NCBI RefSeq assembly: GCF_900188035.1
Contig: NZ_FZNN01000010.1
Span: 62,001-126,000, forward strand
Reading direction: 5' to 3'
Length of the DNA: 64,000 bases
DNA from: Puniceibacterium sediminis
GTDB lineage: Bacteria > Pseudomonadota > Alphaproteobacteria > Rhodobacterales > Rhodobacteraceae
Position 1 is the stretch's first letter, and each line of letters begins with the position of its first letter. The notes beneath the pieces were generated by a model. That model did no database searches. It was not told the origin of the DNA and saw only the letters and a list, made by a program, of their open reading frames with translations. A program made the position numbers and the translations under genes. This document shows, piece after piece, positions 1 through 8,917 of the stretch.

Positions 1-228
1 GTGCGCCGACGCCGCGCCGCCGACCGTGGGTTCGTGCTTTCCGACCATGCCGACTGGGATGGATTGCTTAGCGCGATCACCGCAACAGGCGCGGAAAACA
101 TATATGCCACACATGGTTACACCGATATCTTCGCGCGTGCACTGAATGAAATGGGATGGGCCGCGCAGATCATTCCGACCGAATTCGGCGGCACCGAGGA
201 TGAAACCGGCACAGAGGCTGCGGCATGA
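1..228 (+). CDS. Ligase-associated DNA exonuclease, C-terminal part (5' end outside window)
   Basis: Only the last 75 residues are present. The fragment carries a DHADW motif followed by ATHGYTD, which matches the C-terminal end of the metallo-beta-lactamase/beta-CASP nucleases that are encoded next to bacterial ATP-dependent DNA ligases. The reading frame is already open at base 1, so the gtg there is an internal codon. Its stop overlaps the start of the DNA ligase gene (ATGA at 225-228), so the two are translationally coupled. Known context: this exonuclease, the ligase, an Lhr-type helicase and a PdeM-type phosphoesterase form a conserved DNA-repair cassette; the other members would lie to the left. 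Confidence 0.85.
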   Translation: MRRRRAADRGFVLSDHADWDGLLSAITATGAENIYATHGYTDIFARALNEMGWAAQIIPTEFGGTEDETGTEAAA

Positions 229-1817
229 AAGATTTTGCCGCGCTGTTCACAGCCATCGACCAGACCACAAAAACCAGCCTGAAAACAAAGGCTTTGGCGG
301 ATTACTTCACGCAGGCCCCGGACGCCGACAAGCTCTGGACCATCGCGCTTTTCTCGGGTCGTCGCCCCAAACGGGCCGTCACCACGACCCAGCTGCGGGA
401 ATGGGCGGCGGAAAAGGCCGGAATTCCGCTTTGGCTGCTTGAGGAATCCTACCCCATCGTCGGTGATCTGGCGGAAACCATTGCCTTGGTTCTGCCTGCT
501 CCAGATCAGATGACGGACATGCCTTTGTCTCACTGGATCAATACCTTGCAGGACATTTACAAGGTTGATCCGGACACACGCAAAACCCACATTCTTGCCG
601 CCTGGGACCAGCTCGACACCACCGAACGCTTTCTGTTCAACAAGCTGATAACCGGCGGCTTCCGTATCGGTGTCAGCCAGAAACTCATGACCCGCGCCCT
701 TGCGCAGGCCACCGGTCAGGACGAACCAAACCTCGCGCATCGGCTCATGGGCGGCTGGACGCCCGACACAACCAGCTATCACGCATTGATCGAGGCCGAA
801 GACAAGGCCGCGGACCTCAGTCGGCCCTATCCCTTTTACCTCTCCTACCAGATAGACGACGACCCGGAAAACCTTGGCAGTCCAAAGAATTGGCAGGCAG
901 AGTGGAAGTGGGACGGCATCCGCGGCCAGCTGATCCTGCGCGGCGGCGAACACCATGTCTGGTCACGCGGAGAAGAGCTGATCACAGACCGCTTCCCCGA
1001 ACTGGCCCGGGCGCTGGACCACCTGCCCGATGGCACCGTTCTGGACGGCGAAATCGTCACCTGGGACGGCGCAGCGCCGATGTCCTTCAACACGCTGCAA
1101 AAACGCATCGGTCGCAAGACGGTGCCGATAAAGCTGCTCAAGGACGCGCCGGTGATCCTGCTGGCCTATGACCTGCTCGAAGAAAACGGCAAAGACCTGC
1201 GCCAGCTTCCCCTTGCCACCCGCCGCGCCCGCCTTGACGCTCTGCTCACCGATCTCCCGCCCGACGCCCCTTTGCGCACCTCCCCCGCGATCCCCTTTCC
1301 GGACTGGCAAAGCCTTGCCCAGATCCGCGCCGATGCCCGCGAAAATAGGGCCGAAGGCCTGATGATCAAACGCCTCGACAGCCCCTACCTTGCCGGGCGC
1401 AAAAAGGGCGACTGGTGGAAATGGAAGCTTGATCCGCTGACCATCGACGCCGTGATGATCTATGCGCAGCAGGGTCACGGACGACGTGCCAACCTGTTTA
1501 CCGACTTCACTTTTGCCGTCTGGCAGGGCAACGACCTTGTCCCGTTCACCAAGGCCTACAGCGGCCTCACCGACGCCGAATTCAACCAGATCACCGCCTG
1601 GGTGCGCAAGAACACGCTCCAGCGCTTCGGCCCCGTGCGTCAGGTCCGCCCCGAACATGTGTTTGAAATCGCGTTCGAGGGCATCCACGAAAGCCCCCGC
1701 CACAAATCCGGCGTCGCGCTGCGCTTTCCGCGCATGTCCCGCTGGCGGCACGACAAACCGGCGCAAGAGGCCAACACATTGGACGACCTCAAGGGCATTC
1801 TGAACGCCTTTCAATGA
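225..1817 (+). CDS. ATP-dependent DNA ligase (cassette type with N-terminal DNA-binding domain)
   Basis: A 530-residue ATP-dependent DNA ligase that would seal nicks during repair. The N-terminal ~190 residues fit the alpha-helical DNA-binding domain, the centre is the nucleotidyltransferase domain with the adenylated-lysine motif KWDG (Lys228), then motif III-like LDGEIV, motif IV EGLMIK and motif V WWKWK, followed by an OB-fold. The length and the coupled exonuclease upstream are typical of the repair cassette and unlike the short LigD/LigC ligases of non-homologous end joining. The start codon overlaps the stop of the preceding gene. No Ku gene is seen nearby. The main replicative NAD-dependent ligase is presumably elsewhere. 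Confidence 0.93.
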   Translation: MKDFAALFTAIDQTTKTSLKTKALADYFTQAPDADKLWTIALFSGRRPKRAVTTTQLREWAAEKAGIPLWLLEESYPIVGDLAETIALVLPAPDQMTDMPLSHWINTLQDIYKVDPDTRKTHILAAWDQLDTTERFLFNKLITGGFRIGVSQKLMTRALAQATGQDEPNLAHRLMGGWTPDTTSYHALIEAEDKAADLSRPYPFYLSYQIDDDPENLGSPKNWQAEWKWDGIRGQLILRGGEHHVWSRGEELITDRFPELARALDHLPDGTVLDGEIVTWDGAAPMSFNTLQKRIGRKTVPIKLLKDAPVILLAYDLLEENGKDLRQLPLATRRARLDALLTDLPPDAPLRTSPAIPFPDWQSLAQIRADARENRAEGLMIKRLDSPYLAGRKKGDWWKWKLDPLTIDAVMIYAQQGHGRRANLFTDFTFAVWQGNDLVPFTKAYSGLTDAEFNQITAWVRKNTLQRFGPVRQVRPEHVFEIAFEGIHESPRHKSGVALRFPRMSRWRHDKPAQEANTLDDLKGILNAFQ

Positions 1818-1905
1818 TACCTTTCCCACCTGCATAACCCTCCTTCGGGTTGCGCAAGGCAGGTATCAGACCATATGTCTTGGACAGCACATAAAAGAGG
1901 TTCCC

Positions 1906-3726
1906 ATGCGTTTTGCCCCCCAGCCCGTTTTCGATGCTCAAACCTCCGGCGGCAGCGCCGAATTCGGCGATCTGCCCGAATGGGACCTGACGGACCTCTA
2001 TGCCAGCCCCGATGCCCCGGAACTGAAGCGCGATCTTGACTGGCTGGAACAGGCCTGCGCCAACTTTGCCGCCGACTATCAGGGCAAGCTGGGCGATCTT
2101 GACGCCGACGGCTTCCTGAACGCCGTCCACCGGCACGAAAAGATCGAAAATATCGCCGGGCGCATCATGTCCTTTGCCGGTCTGCGCTATTACCAGCTGA
2201 CCACCGACAGCAGCCGCACCAAATTCCTGTCCGACACGCAGGAAAAGATCACCAACTACACCACGCCGCTGGTGTTCTTTACGCTCGAACTGAACCGGCT
2301 GGACGATTCCGTGCTGGACGGTTTCTTTGCCGCCAACAGCGACCTCGCCCGTTACAAACCGGCGTTTGATCGCATCCGCGCGATGAAGCCCTACCAACTG
2401 TCCGATGAGATGGAAAAGTTCCTGCACGATCTGGGCGTCGTCGGTGATGCCTGGGAACGGCTTTTCGATGAAACCATCGCCGGGCTGGAATTTGATATCG
2501 ACGGCGATGCCCTCTCGATCGAGGCCACGCTGAATTTCCTCACCGATCCCGACCGCGCCAAACGTCAGGCCGCAGCCGAGGAGTTGGCCCGCGTCTTTGG
2601 CCGCAACATCCGCACCTTTGCCCGCGTGCACAACACGCAGTCCAAGGAAAAGGAAATCATGGACCGCTGGCGCGGCATGCCCACCGCGCAGACCGGTCGC
2701 CACCTCTCCAACGATGTCGAACCCGAAGTGGTCGAGGCGCTGCGCGACGCCGTTGTCGCCGCCTACCCCAAGCTGTCGCACCGCTATTACAACCTGAAAC
2801 GCAAATGGCTTGGCCTTGACGTGATGCAGGTCTGGGACCGCAACGCCCCCCTGCCGATGGAAGACCCGAAAACCGTCAGCTGGCCCGATGCCCGCGCCAT
2901 GGTGATGAACGCCTATGGCGATTTCGATCCCCGTATGGCTGAAATTGCCGAGCCGTTCTTTGACAAGGGCTGGATCGACGCCGGTGTGAAGCCGGGCAAG
3001 GCCCCCGGAGCCTTCGCCCACCCCACCGTGACCGACGTGCACCCCTATGTGATGCTCAACTACCTTGGCAAACCGCGCGACGTGATGACCCTCGCGCATG
3101 AACTTGGCCATGGCGTGCATCAGGTGCTGGCCGCCGGTCAGGGCGAAATGCTCTCCTCCACCCCGCTTACACTGGCCGAAACCGCGTCCGTCTTTGGTGA
3201 AATGCTGACCTTCCGCCGGATGCTCGACAACGCCAAGACGCAGGCAGAGCGCAAGATCCTGCTGGCCGGCAAGGTCGAGGATATGATCAACACGGTCGTG
3301 CGCCAGATCGCGTTCTACGATTTCGAATGCAAACTCCACGCCGCCCGTCGCAACGGCGAATTGACGCCCGAAGATATCAACCTCCTCTGGATGTCGGTGC
3401 AGGCGGAATCCCTTGGCGAAGCCTTTGAATACATGGAAGGATACGAGACGTTCTGGGCCTACATCCCCCACTTCGTCCACTCGCCCTTCTACGTCTACGC
3501 CTATGCCTTTGGTGACGGCCTCGTGAACGCGCTTTACGCCGTCTATCAGGAACAGCCCGAGGGCTTCCAAGAGAAATACTTCGACATGCTCAAGGCCGGG
3601 GGCTCCAAGCACCACAAGGCGCTTCTGGCCCCCTTCGGTCTCGATGCCACCGACCCCAAGTTCTGGGACAAGGGCCTGTCGATGATCTCGGGCTTCATTG
3701 ATGAGCTGGAAGCGATGGAGGACTGA
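1906..3726 (+). CDS. pepF: Oligoendopeptidase F, M3 family
   Basis: A 606-residue cytoplasmic zinc metallopeptidase that cleaves short peptides. The zinc-binding HELGH motif is at about residues 394-400 (LAHELGHGVHQ), with the downstream glutamate helix TLAETASVFGEM supplying the third ligand. Length is normal for the PepF/M3B group. A ribosome-binding-like AGAGG stretch (1896-1900) precedes the ATG. The opposite strand carries a very long open frame (1789-3822) that is a codon-bias shadow. Monocistronic by spacing: 88 nt from the ligase and followed by convergent transcription. The in vivo substrate is not predictable from sequence. Confidence 0.94.
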   Translation: MRFAPQPVFDAQTSGGSAEFGDLPEWDLTDLYASPDAPELKRDLDWLEQACANFAADYQGKLGDLDADGFLNAVHRHEKIENIAGRIMSFAGLRYYQLTTDSSRTKFLSDTQEKITNYTTPLVFFTLELNRLDDSVLDGFFAANSDLARYKPAFDRIRAMKPYQLSDEMEKFLHDLGVVGDAWERLFDETIAGLEFDIDGDALSIEATLNFLTDPDRAKRQAAAEELARVFGRNIRTFARVHNTQSKEKEIMDRWRGMPTAQTGRHLSNDVEPEVVEALRDAVVAAYPKLSHRYYNLKRKWLGLDVMQVWDRNAPLPMEDPKTVSWPDARAMVMNAYGDFDPRMAEIAEPFFDKGWIDAGVKPGKAPGAFAHPTVTDVHPYVMLNYLGKPRDVMTLAHELGHGVHQVLAAGQGEMLSSTPLTLAETASVFGEMLTFRRMLDNAKTQAERKILLAGKVEDMINTVVRQIAFYDFECKLHAARRNGELTPEDINLLWMSVQAESLGEAFEYMEGYETFWAYIPHFVHSPFYVYAYAFGDGLVNALYAVYQEQPEGFQEKYFDMLKAGGSKHHKALLAPFGLDATDPKFWDKGLSMISGFIDELEAMED

Positions 3727-3737
3727 ACCGCCACTGT

Positions 3738-3763
3738 GGAACCGGACATTCAAGCCCGGTTCC
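3738..3763 (+). terminator. Possible terminator hairpin after pepF
   Basis: GGAACCGG (3738-3745) pairs with CCGGTTCC (3756-3763) across a 10-nt loop, 12 nt after the pepF stop. Only a weak T-run follows, so efficiency is doubtful. Confidence 0.45.
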
Positions 3764-3811
3764 GCTTTGCACACAAGGTAACCGGTCACTGACACAGCAG
3801 CCCTGCAAACA

Positions 3812-3839
3812 GGCGGAGCCACTCAAACATGGCTCCGCC
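3812..3839 (-). terminator. Hairpin after the small exported protein gene
   Basis: Perfect 10-bp stem GGCGGAGCCA (3812-3821) with TGGCTCCGCC (3830-3839), loop 8 nt. It lies just past the stop of the minus-strand gene at 3851 and is followed on that strand by TGTTTG. Likely terminator, though it could act on both convergent transcripts. Confidence 0.55.
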
Positions 3840-3850
3840 AGATCATGTTT

Positions 3851-4111
3851 TTACTTGCGGCCGCCCTTGCCCCCGCGGCTTTTGCCTGCTCCGCCAGAAC
3901 CGGCAAAGCCTTCGAGCTTGCCACGTGCTTTTTGCACCATCGCACCCCGCATCTCGCCTTCGCCCGGCGTACCGACACTTTTTTGCTGGTTGGCTTCGTG
4001 GTTCTTGCTCAGAACCGTGTCGCCTTCGCCCGCCCAGGGATTGGCGTGATCGGCAAGAACGGGGGCTGCCAGAAAGGTCAGAATGGCGGTAAGCGCTAGA
4101 TTACTTTTCAA
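3851..4111 (-). CDS. Small exported hypothetical protein
   Basis: An 86-residue protein of unknown function. Residues 1-21 form a clear Sec signal peptide (MKSNLALTAILTFLAAPVLA, cleavage after VLA), leaving a mature protein of about 65 residues. The mature part begins DHANPWAG and ends in a Gly/Lys/Arg-rich tail (GSGGAGKSRGGKGGRK), so it is small, very basic at its end and lacks cysteines. No family is recognised. Coding support comes from the signal peptide, the terminator-like hairpin directly after the stop, and the palindrome upstream at 4154-4173 in a promoter-like position. Confidence 0.65.
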   Translation of the reverse strand: MKSNLALTAILTFLAAPVLADHANPWAGEGDTVLSKNHEANQQKSVGTPGEGEMRGAMVQKARGKLEGFAGSGGAGKSRGGKGGRK

Positions 4112-4153
4112 CGTCGTCGTCCTTTGATGGTTCCTGAGTGAAGCCCTGTAGAT

Positions 4154-4173
4154 ATATTCACATTTATGAATAT
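4154..4173 (-). promoter_or_regulatory. AT-rich palindrome upstream of the small exported protein
   Basis: ATATTCA (4154-4160) and TGAATAT (4167-4173) form a perfect inverted repeat with a 6-nt spacer, 43-62 nt before the ATG at 4111. The local AT-richness and the position suggest a promoter or operator. No known regulator motif was matched. Confidence 0.35.
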
Positions 4174-4242
4174 CAAGTCCACGCAGAAAACATCACATCC
4201 ACCCTCTGGCAAATCCCTCGTCTGGGCGAACAGCCGCCGAAG

Positions 4243-4512
4243 TCACTTGAGCTGGCTGTCCTTCGACCCGCGCCGATTGATCCCGCCACGCGCCTTGAAA
4301 CTACTGTCCCGCTCCTGCTGGCACTCAATGCACAGCTTCACCCCCGGGATCGCCAGCCGTCGCGCCTCGGGGATCGGTTCTTCGCACTCCACGCAGACCA
4401 GGGCACTCTCGCCCACCGGCCCGCGCCGGGCCTTGAGACGCGCCAATTCGTCCGCAATCGACGCCTCGATCTGTTCGTTCACCGCGCCGTCGCGCGACCA
4501 GCCACCTGCCAT
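4243..4512 (-). CDS. DksA/TraR-type C4 zinc-finger protein (short form)
   Basis: An 89-residue protein with one C4 zinc finger, CVEC-X17-CIEC, embedded in the DksA/TraR signature ending CQQERD. It resembles the short TraR/YbiI type more than full-length DksA, since there is no long N-terminal coiled coil. Such proteins bind the RNA polymerase secondary channel; whether this one modulates transcription is inference. The start at 4512 (MAGGW) is chosen because AGGAGG lies 6-7 nt upstream; a longer frame to 4626 lacks such support and would add an unrelated arginine-rich leader. The C-terminal tail is basic. It stands alone. Confidence 0.85.
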   Translation of the reverse strand: MAGGWSRDGAVNEQIEASIADELARLKARRGPVGESALVCVECEEPIPEARRLAIPGVKLCIECQQERDSSFKARGGINRRGSKDSQLK

Positions 4513-4773
4513 GACACGTCCTCCTTTAGTGCAACATATAGTGTGCATCGGCGCTCTGCCTAGCCGCTCCGCCCAACGGCGACACCGCGCGATGACAACG
4601 CGGCACGACCGTTTCCGTTGCATCACCCGCAGCTAATTCATCAGAAATAAGCGCGACACGCTGCTCGAAACGCCCGTGTTTACCCTGTCGTCGGTGCCGG
4701 TTGCCCCGTCACGCAATTATAACAGCGCCCACCGATGAAACGGGGATGAATCGGGCCCTCAGACCTGCCCGGA

Positions 4774-5430
4774 TCAGCGCCGCGCCTTGCGCCAGCCTGC
4801 CCGGACCGCTTCGGATTCCGAACAGAACCAGTGCTCACCCTTGGATTCGCTGATCCGGGCGTCATCATAATTTGCCTGACCGGGCATGTGATAGATCCGG
4901 CTGCCATCACGCGACAGATTGCCCTTGATCACACAGCCCGCCTCCACAGGCTGCTGCGGCTTGGGGCGGGACGCCCTTCGATAGGCCGCAGGCAATTGCA
5001 CACCTGTCCCATGCAGTCCGACCCCGGCCACCGCAGCACTCTTTTCGGCAAGGTCATAGTCCCAGCCATAGTCGCGATAGGCAAAAACCAACCCCTCCGC
5101 GACCAGTGCCGCCCCCATATCCAGCCCGTCCACGGCGCAGCGCGCCACAACCCTGCCATAGCGGTCCAGATCCGTCTGTTCACACAGCGCCCAGGCCCCC
5201 TGATACCGTCTGCGCACCTCATCGCTGACCCATGCGCCACAGGCCCAGGCCGGCGCGCCCTGCCCGCCGCACATCTGATCAACCTCTGGTGCATCCACCG
5301 CATGCAGCCGCACCCGCACACCGCCAACATCAAAGGTATCGCCATCGACGACGTGGACAAACCCCTCTGGCCCCGCCAGTACAGGCAGCGCCAAAGCACA
5401 CAGAACAAATATCGAACAAATTCTTAACAT
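4774..5430 (-). CDS. Exported thermonuclease-family (SNase-like) protein
   Basis: A 218-residue protein with a signal peptide (residues 1-19, ending LPVLA) followed by a staphylococcal-nuclease-like OB-fold: VVDGDTFDVGGVRVRL at about residues 27-42, DAPEVDQ, and the catalytic-type arginine segment DRYGRVVARC. Cysteines are paired through the mature domain, which fits a periplasmic enzyme. The C-terminal ~60 residues contain an excalibur-like calcium-binding region (IYHMPGQANYDDARI, then FCSESEA), a common tail on exported SNase proteins. Probable role: extracytoplasmic nucleic-acid cleavage. It sits alone between the DksA-like gene and the bet operon. Confidence 0.88.
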   Translation of the reverse strand: MLRICSIFVLCALALPVLAGPEGFVHVVDGDTFDVGGVRVRLHAVDAPEVDQMCGGQGAPAWACGAWVSDEVRRRYQGAWALCEQTDLDRYGRVVARCAVDGLDMGAALVAEGLVFAYRDYGWDYDLAEKSAAVAGVGLHGTGVQLPAAYRRASRPKPQQPVEAGCVIKGNLSRDGSRIYHMPGQANYDDARISESKGEHWFCSESEAVRAGWRKARR

Positions 5431-5484
5431 CAGATGAATATCGGGACATCACGCCCCGATATCAATCCGATTCCGCAGCTACTC

Positions 5485-7125
5485 TTAACGCTGCGCGGTT
5501 TCCCACCGCGGGCTGATCCAGGGCGCGTCATTCGCACCGGGAAGCTGCCGCTCCAGCACGTGATCGGCGATCTTTTCGCCCACCATGATCGAAGGCCCGT
5601 TCAGGTTGCCGTTGGTGATGCGCGGAAAGATCGATGAATCCGCCACACGCAGGCCCTCGACCCCGATCACCCGGCCCTGCGGATCAACCACCGCATCGGG
5701 ATCATCCGCCGCCCCCATCCGGCAGGTGCCGCAGGGATGATAGGCGCTCTCGGCATGCTCCATGATAAAGGCATCCAGTTCGGCATCGCTCTGCACATCC
5801 CTGCCCGGCTGGATTTCTTCCCCGGCATAGGGCGCAAAGGCCTCCTGACCAAAGATCTCGCGCGTCAGCCGTATGCAGTTGCGGAACTCTTTCCAGTCGT
5901 CGGGATGGCTCATGTAGTTGAAGCGGATCACTGGATCATCCGCCGGATCGGCGGACCGCAGCGTCACAGCCCCACGCGATTTCGACCGCATCGGGCCGAC
6001 ATGCGCCTGAAAGCCATGCCCTTGTGCGGCGACCTTGCCGTCATAACGCACGGCCAGCGGCAGGAAATGATACTGGATATCGGGATAGGGCACACCGGCG
6101 GCGGATCGGATAAAGGCGGCGGATTCGAACTGGTTCGATGCCCCCGGCCCATCCTTGCGCAGCAGCCAGCGGGCACCGACATAGGCCTTGCCCAGCAGGT
6201 TCCAGTATTTGAACAGCGTCACGGGCTGCGTCGCCGCCATCTGGATATACAGCTCCAGATGGTCCTGCAGGTTCTGCCCCACGCCGGGCCGGTCGGCCAC
6301 GACCTCGATCCCATGCCCGGCCAGATGCGCCGCCGGGCCGATCCCCGACAGCATCAGCAGCTTGGGCGAATTGAGCGATGACGCCGCCAACATCACCTCG
6401 CGGCGCGCCGTGATGACCTCATCCTTGCCGCCCCGCACAACAGACACACCCACCGCGCGCCCGTCCTGCATGACGACCTTTTGCGCCAGCGCCCGCACGA
6501 TACGGGCACCCAGCTTCTGCGCGGGGCGCAGATAGGCCTTGGCCGCAGACCAGCGTTCACCCTTGTGGATCGTCGCCTCCATCGGGCCGAAACCTTCCTG
6601 TTTCTCGCCGTTGTAATCTTCGGTCGCCTCGTATCCCGCCTGCACCCCGGCCTGCACAAAGGCCTGCATCAGCGGATTGTCCCGCTTGCCACGCGACACA
6701 TGCAGCGGCCCGTCAGTACCGCGCCAACCCGACGTGCCACCGTGCCAATGCTCCATCCGCCGGAAATAGGGAAGCACATCGCTATAGCCCCAGCCTGCGG
6801 CCCCGGACTCGCGCCAGTGATCGTAATCCATCGCATGGCCGCGCACGTAAACCATGCCGTTGATGCTGGATGACCCACCCAGAACCTTGCCCCGCGGACA
6901 GGCAAGGGCGCGCCCCCCCAGATGCGGCTCAGGCTCGGACTCATAGCCCCAGTCATACCTCTTCATGTTCATCGGATAGCTCAGCGCGCCGGGCATGTTG
7001 ATGAACGGCCCGGCGTCCGATCCGCCGTGTTCGATGACGATCACGGATTTCCCGGCCTCTGCCAGCCGATAGGCCATGGCACAGCCCGCCGACCCGGCCC
7101 CGACAATCACATAATCCGCTTCCAT
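5485..7125 (-). CDS. betA: Choline dehydrogenase (GMC oxidoreductase)
   Basis: A 546-residue FAD flavoprotein of the GMC family that oxidises choline to betaine aldehyde, the first step of glycine betaine synthesis. The N-terminal dinucleotide-binding motif is [20 protein letters not shown], then the GMC signature around [19 protein letters not shown], and the C-terminal catalytic region HPCGTCRMG. Start 7125 (MEADYVIVG) is preferred over 7152 because it places the FAD motif at the usual distance from the N-terminus, has GGGAGCG upstream, and avoids overlapping the previous gene. It is the last gene of the bet operon, 19 nt after the small membrane protein. Confidence 0.95.
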   Translation of the reverse strand: MEADYVIVGAGSAGCAMAYRLAEAGKSVIVIEHGGSDAGPFINMPGALSYPMNMKRYDWGYESEPEPHLGGRALACPRGKVLGGSSSINGMVYVRGHAMDYDHWRESGAAGWGYSDVLPYFRRMEHWHGGTSGWRGTDGPLHVSRGKRDNPLMQAFVQAGVQAGYEATEDYNGEKQEGFGPMEATIHKGERWSAAKAYLRPAQKLGARIVRALAQKVVMQDGRAVGVSVVRGGKDEVITARREVMLAASSLNSPKLLMLSGIGPAAHLAGHGIEVVADRPGVGQNLQDHLELYIQMAATQPVTLFKYWNLLGKAYVGARWLLRKDGPGASNQFESAAFIRSAAGVPYPDIQYHFLPLAVRYDGKVAAQGHGFQAHVGPMRSKSRGAVTLRSADPADDPVIRFNYMSHPDDWKEFRNCIRLTREIFGQEAFAPYAGEEIQPGRDVQSDAELDAFIMEHAESAYHPCGTCRMGAADDPDAVVDPQGRVIGVEGLRVADSSIFPRITNGNLNGPSIMVGEKIADHVLERQLPGANDAPWISPRWETAQR

Positions 7126-7144
7126 GGTCGCGCTCCCGGGTGTC

Positions 7145-7408
7145 TCAGGCATTCAGATATCCGATGAAAAGGGAAATGAAGGCACCCACATGAACGACCA
7201 TGATCGCCTTGTCCTTCCACATGACGCCCACGGCGAACCACAGGAAGATCCCGATGAAAAACGCAAAGACGTTCCACGGCACCACATTCATCCCGGTCAG
7301 ACCATAACCGACAAGCTGCACCGCCGTGGCGATCCATTTGACGATATCCACCGGCTTCATCGGGGTCTTGATCGTTGGCGCAATCAACAGCGGATCAACC
7401 TTTTTCAA
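7145..7408 (-). CDS. Small membrane protein of the bet operon (TTG start)
   Basis: An 87-residue protein with two or three hydrophobic segments (about residues 24-43, 46-65 and 69-85) and no catalytic motif. It may belong to the uncharacterised DUF6552-type small membrane proteins, but I cannot verify that. The chosen start is TTG at 7408, which overlaps the betB stop (TTGA) and has GGAGG about 8 nt upstream inside betB. The next ATG (7360) has no visible ribosome-binding site. Coupling to betB and position before betA suggest a role at the membrane in choline oxidation, for example in anchoring or electron transfer from the dehydrogenase. That is inference from context only. Confidence 0.72.
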   Translation of the reverse strand: MKKVDPLLIAPTIKTPMKPVDIVKWIATAVQLVGYGLTGMNVVPWNVFAFFIGIFLWFAVGVMWKDKAIMVVHVGAFISLFIGYLNA

Positions 7409-8862
7409 AACGGTGCCTCCACCTTGCCCATGCGCACATAGACGGTCTTTACTTGCGAATAATGCTCGATCGCGGCCTTTGAATTCTCGCGTCCCACGCC
7501 TGAATTCTTGACCCCGCCAAACGGTGCCTCGACCGGCGCATCGTTGTAGGAATTGATGAAACAGGTGCCCGCCTCAAGCTGCGCAATCACCCGGTGGGCG
7601 CGCTTCAGGTCATTGGTGAACACCCCCGCCGCCAGCCCGAATTCGGTGTCATTGGCCCGGGCGATCACCTCGTCCTCATCCTCGAACTCCAGCACAGCCA
7701 GCACCGGGCCGAAGATCTCTTCGCGCGCGATGGCCATGTCATCCGTCACATTGTCAAAGATGGCTGGCGTCAACCAGAACCCCGGCAGGTTCAAGCGCTC
7801 TCCGCCGCAGACCAGCGTCGCACCTTCCGCAATCCCCTTGGCAATATACCCCTGCACGATCTCCAACTGCCGCGCCGATACCAGCGGGCCAAAGCTCGTC
7901 TCCGGGTCCATCGGATCACCGATCACCGCATTGCCCAGACGTTCGGCCAGCCGCGCGACAAACGCCTCGCGGATGCCCTTTTGCACAAAGACCCGCGTGC
8001 CGTTGGAACAGACCTGCCCCGAGGAATAGAAATTCCCCATGATCGCGCCACCCACGGCATCCTCAAGGTCCGCATCGTCAAAGATCACCAGCGGCGACTT
8101 GCCGCCCAGCTCCATCGTCACATGCTTGATGCCTGCCGCCGCCGCCGCATAGACCTTCTTGCCGGTCGGCACCGATCCGGTCAGCGACACCTTGTTCACA
8201 CGCGGGTCCGTCACCAGCGACGTCCCCACGGCGCCCATGCCCTGCACCACGTTGTAGATGCCCGCAGGTGCCCCCGCCTCGACCAGAATTTCGGCCACTT
8301 TCAGCGCGCACAGCGGCGTCATCTCGGATGGCTTGAAAATCATCGCATTGCCGCAAGCCAGCGCAGGCGCCCCCTTCCAGCAGGCGATCTGCGTCGGATA
8401 ATTCCACGCGCCGATCCCCACACACAGGCCCAGCGGTTCGCGCCGGGTATAAACCCAATCCTCGCCCAGCTGGATATGCTCGCCGGTCAGCGACCCCGCC
8501 AGCCCGCCGAAATACTCCAACGCATCCGCCGCCGAGGTCGCATCCGCCACCGATGTTTCCTGATACGGCTTGCCGGTGTCGTAGGTCTCCAGCACCGACA
8601 GATCGTGATTGCGCTCGCGGATGATATCGGCGGCACGGCGCAGCACACGGCCCCGCTCTGTCCCGCTCATCTTTGACCAGATCTTTTGCGCGCGCAGCGC
8701 CGATGTGATGGCCTGTTCGATCACCGCAGGCGTCGCCGCATGCACACGCGCGATCACCTCGCCGGTGGCGGGATAGATCACCTCGATCACCTCGCCGGTT
8801 GTGTCCTCGACATAGGCGCCGTCGATGAAATGGCTGGCGGTGGGTTGGGTTGGATAGGTCAT
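7405..8862 (-). CDS. betB: Betaine-aldehyde dehydrogenase
   Basis: A 485-residue NAD(P)-dependent aldehyde dehydrogenase converting betaine aldehyde to glycine betaine. Diagnostic segments: the oxyanion asparagine region [14 protein letters not shown], the general-base glutamate in [10 protein letters not shown], and the catalytic cysteine in [12 protein letters not shown]. Start 8862 (MTYPTQ) follows a GGAGG element at the right spacing; the longer frame to 8958 would run into the betC end region with no signal. Second enzyme of the operon, 55 nt after betC. The C-terminus overlaps the start of the small membrane protein gene. Confidence 0.96.
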   Translation of the reverse strand: MTYPTQPTASHFIDGAYVEDTTGEVIEVIYPATGEVIARVHAATPAVIEQAITSALRAQKIWSKMSGTERGRVLRRAADIIRERNHDLSVLETYDTGKPYQETSVADATSAADALEYFGGLAGSLTGEHIQLGEDWVYTRREPLGLCVGIGAWNYPTQIACWKGAPALACGNAMIFKPSEMTPLCALKVAEILVEAGAPAGIYNVVQGMGAVGTSLVTDPRVNKVSLTGSVPTGKKVYAAAAAGIKHVTMELGGKSPLVIFDDADLEDAVGGAIMGNFYSSGQVCSNGTRVFVQKGIREAFVARLAERLGNAVIGDPMDPETSFGPLVSARQLEIVQGYIAKGIAEGATLVCGGERLNLPGFWLTPAIFDNVTDDMAIAREEIFGPVLAVLEFEDEDEVIARANDTEFGLAAGVFTNDLKRAHRVIAQLEAGTCFINSYNDAPVEAPFGGVKNSGVGRENSKAAIEHYSQVKTVYVRMGKVEAPF

Positions 8863-8917
8863 GTCGCCTCCGGCGAGAGTTTGTATGTCAAAAACAGGTA
8901 TAGACGATCCGGGCGGT

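Noticed and set aside
1789-3822. 677-codon open frame opposite pepF
   Set aside because: It mirrors pepF codon by codon, lacks a plausible start signal and is rich in His/Val/Gly as expected from the high-GC complement.
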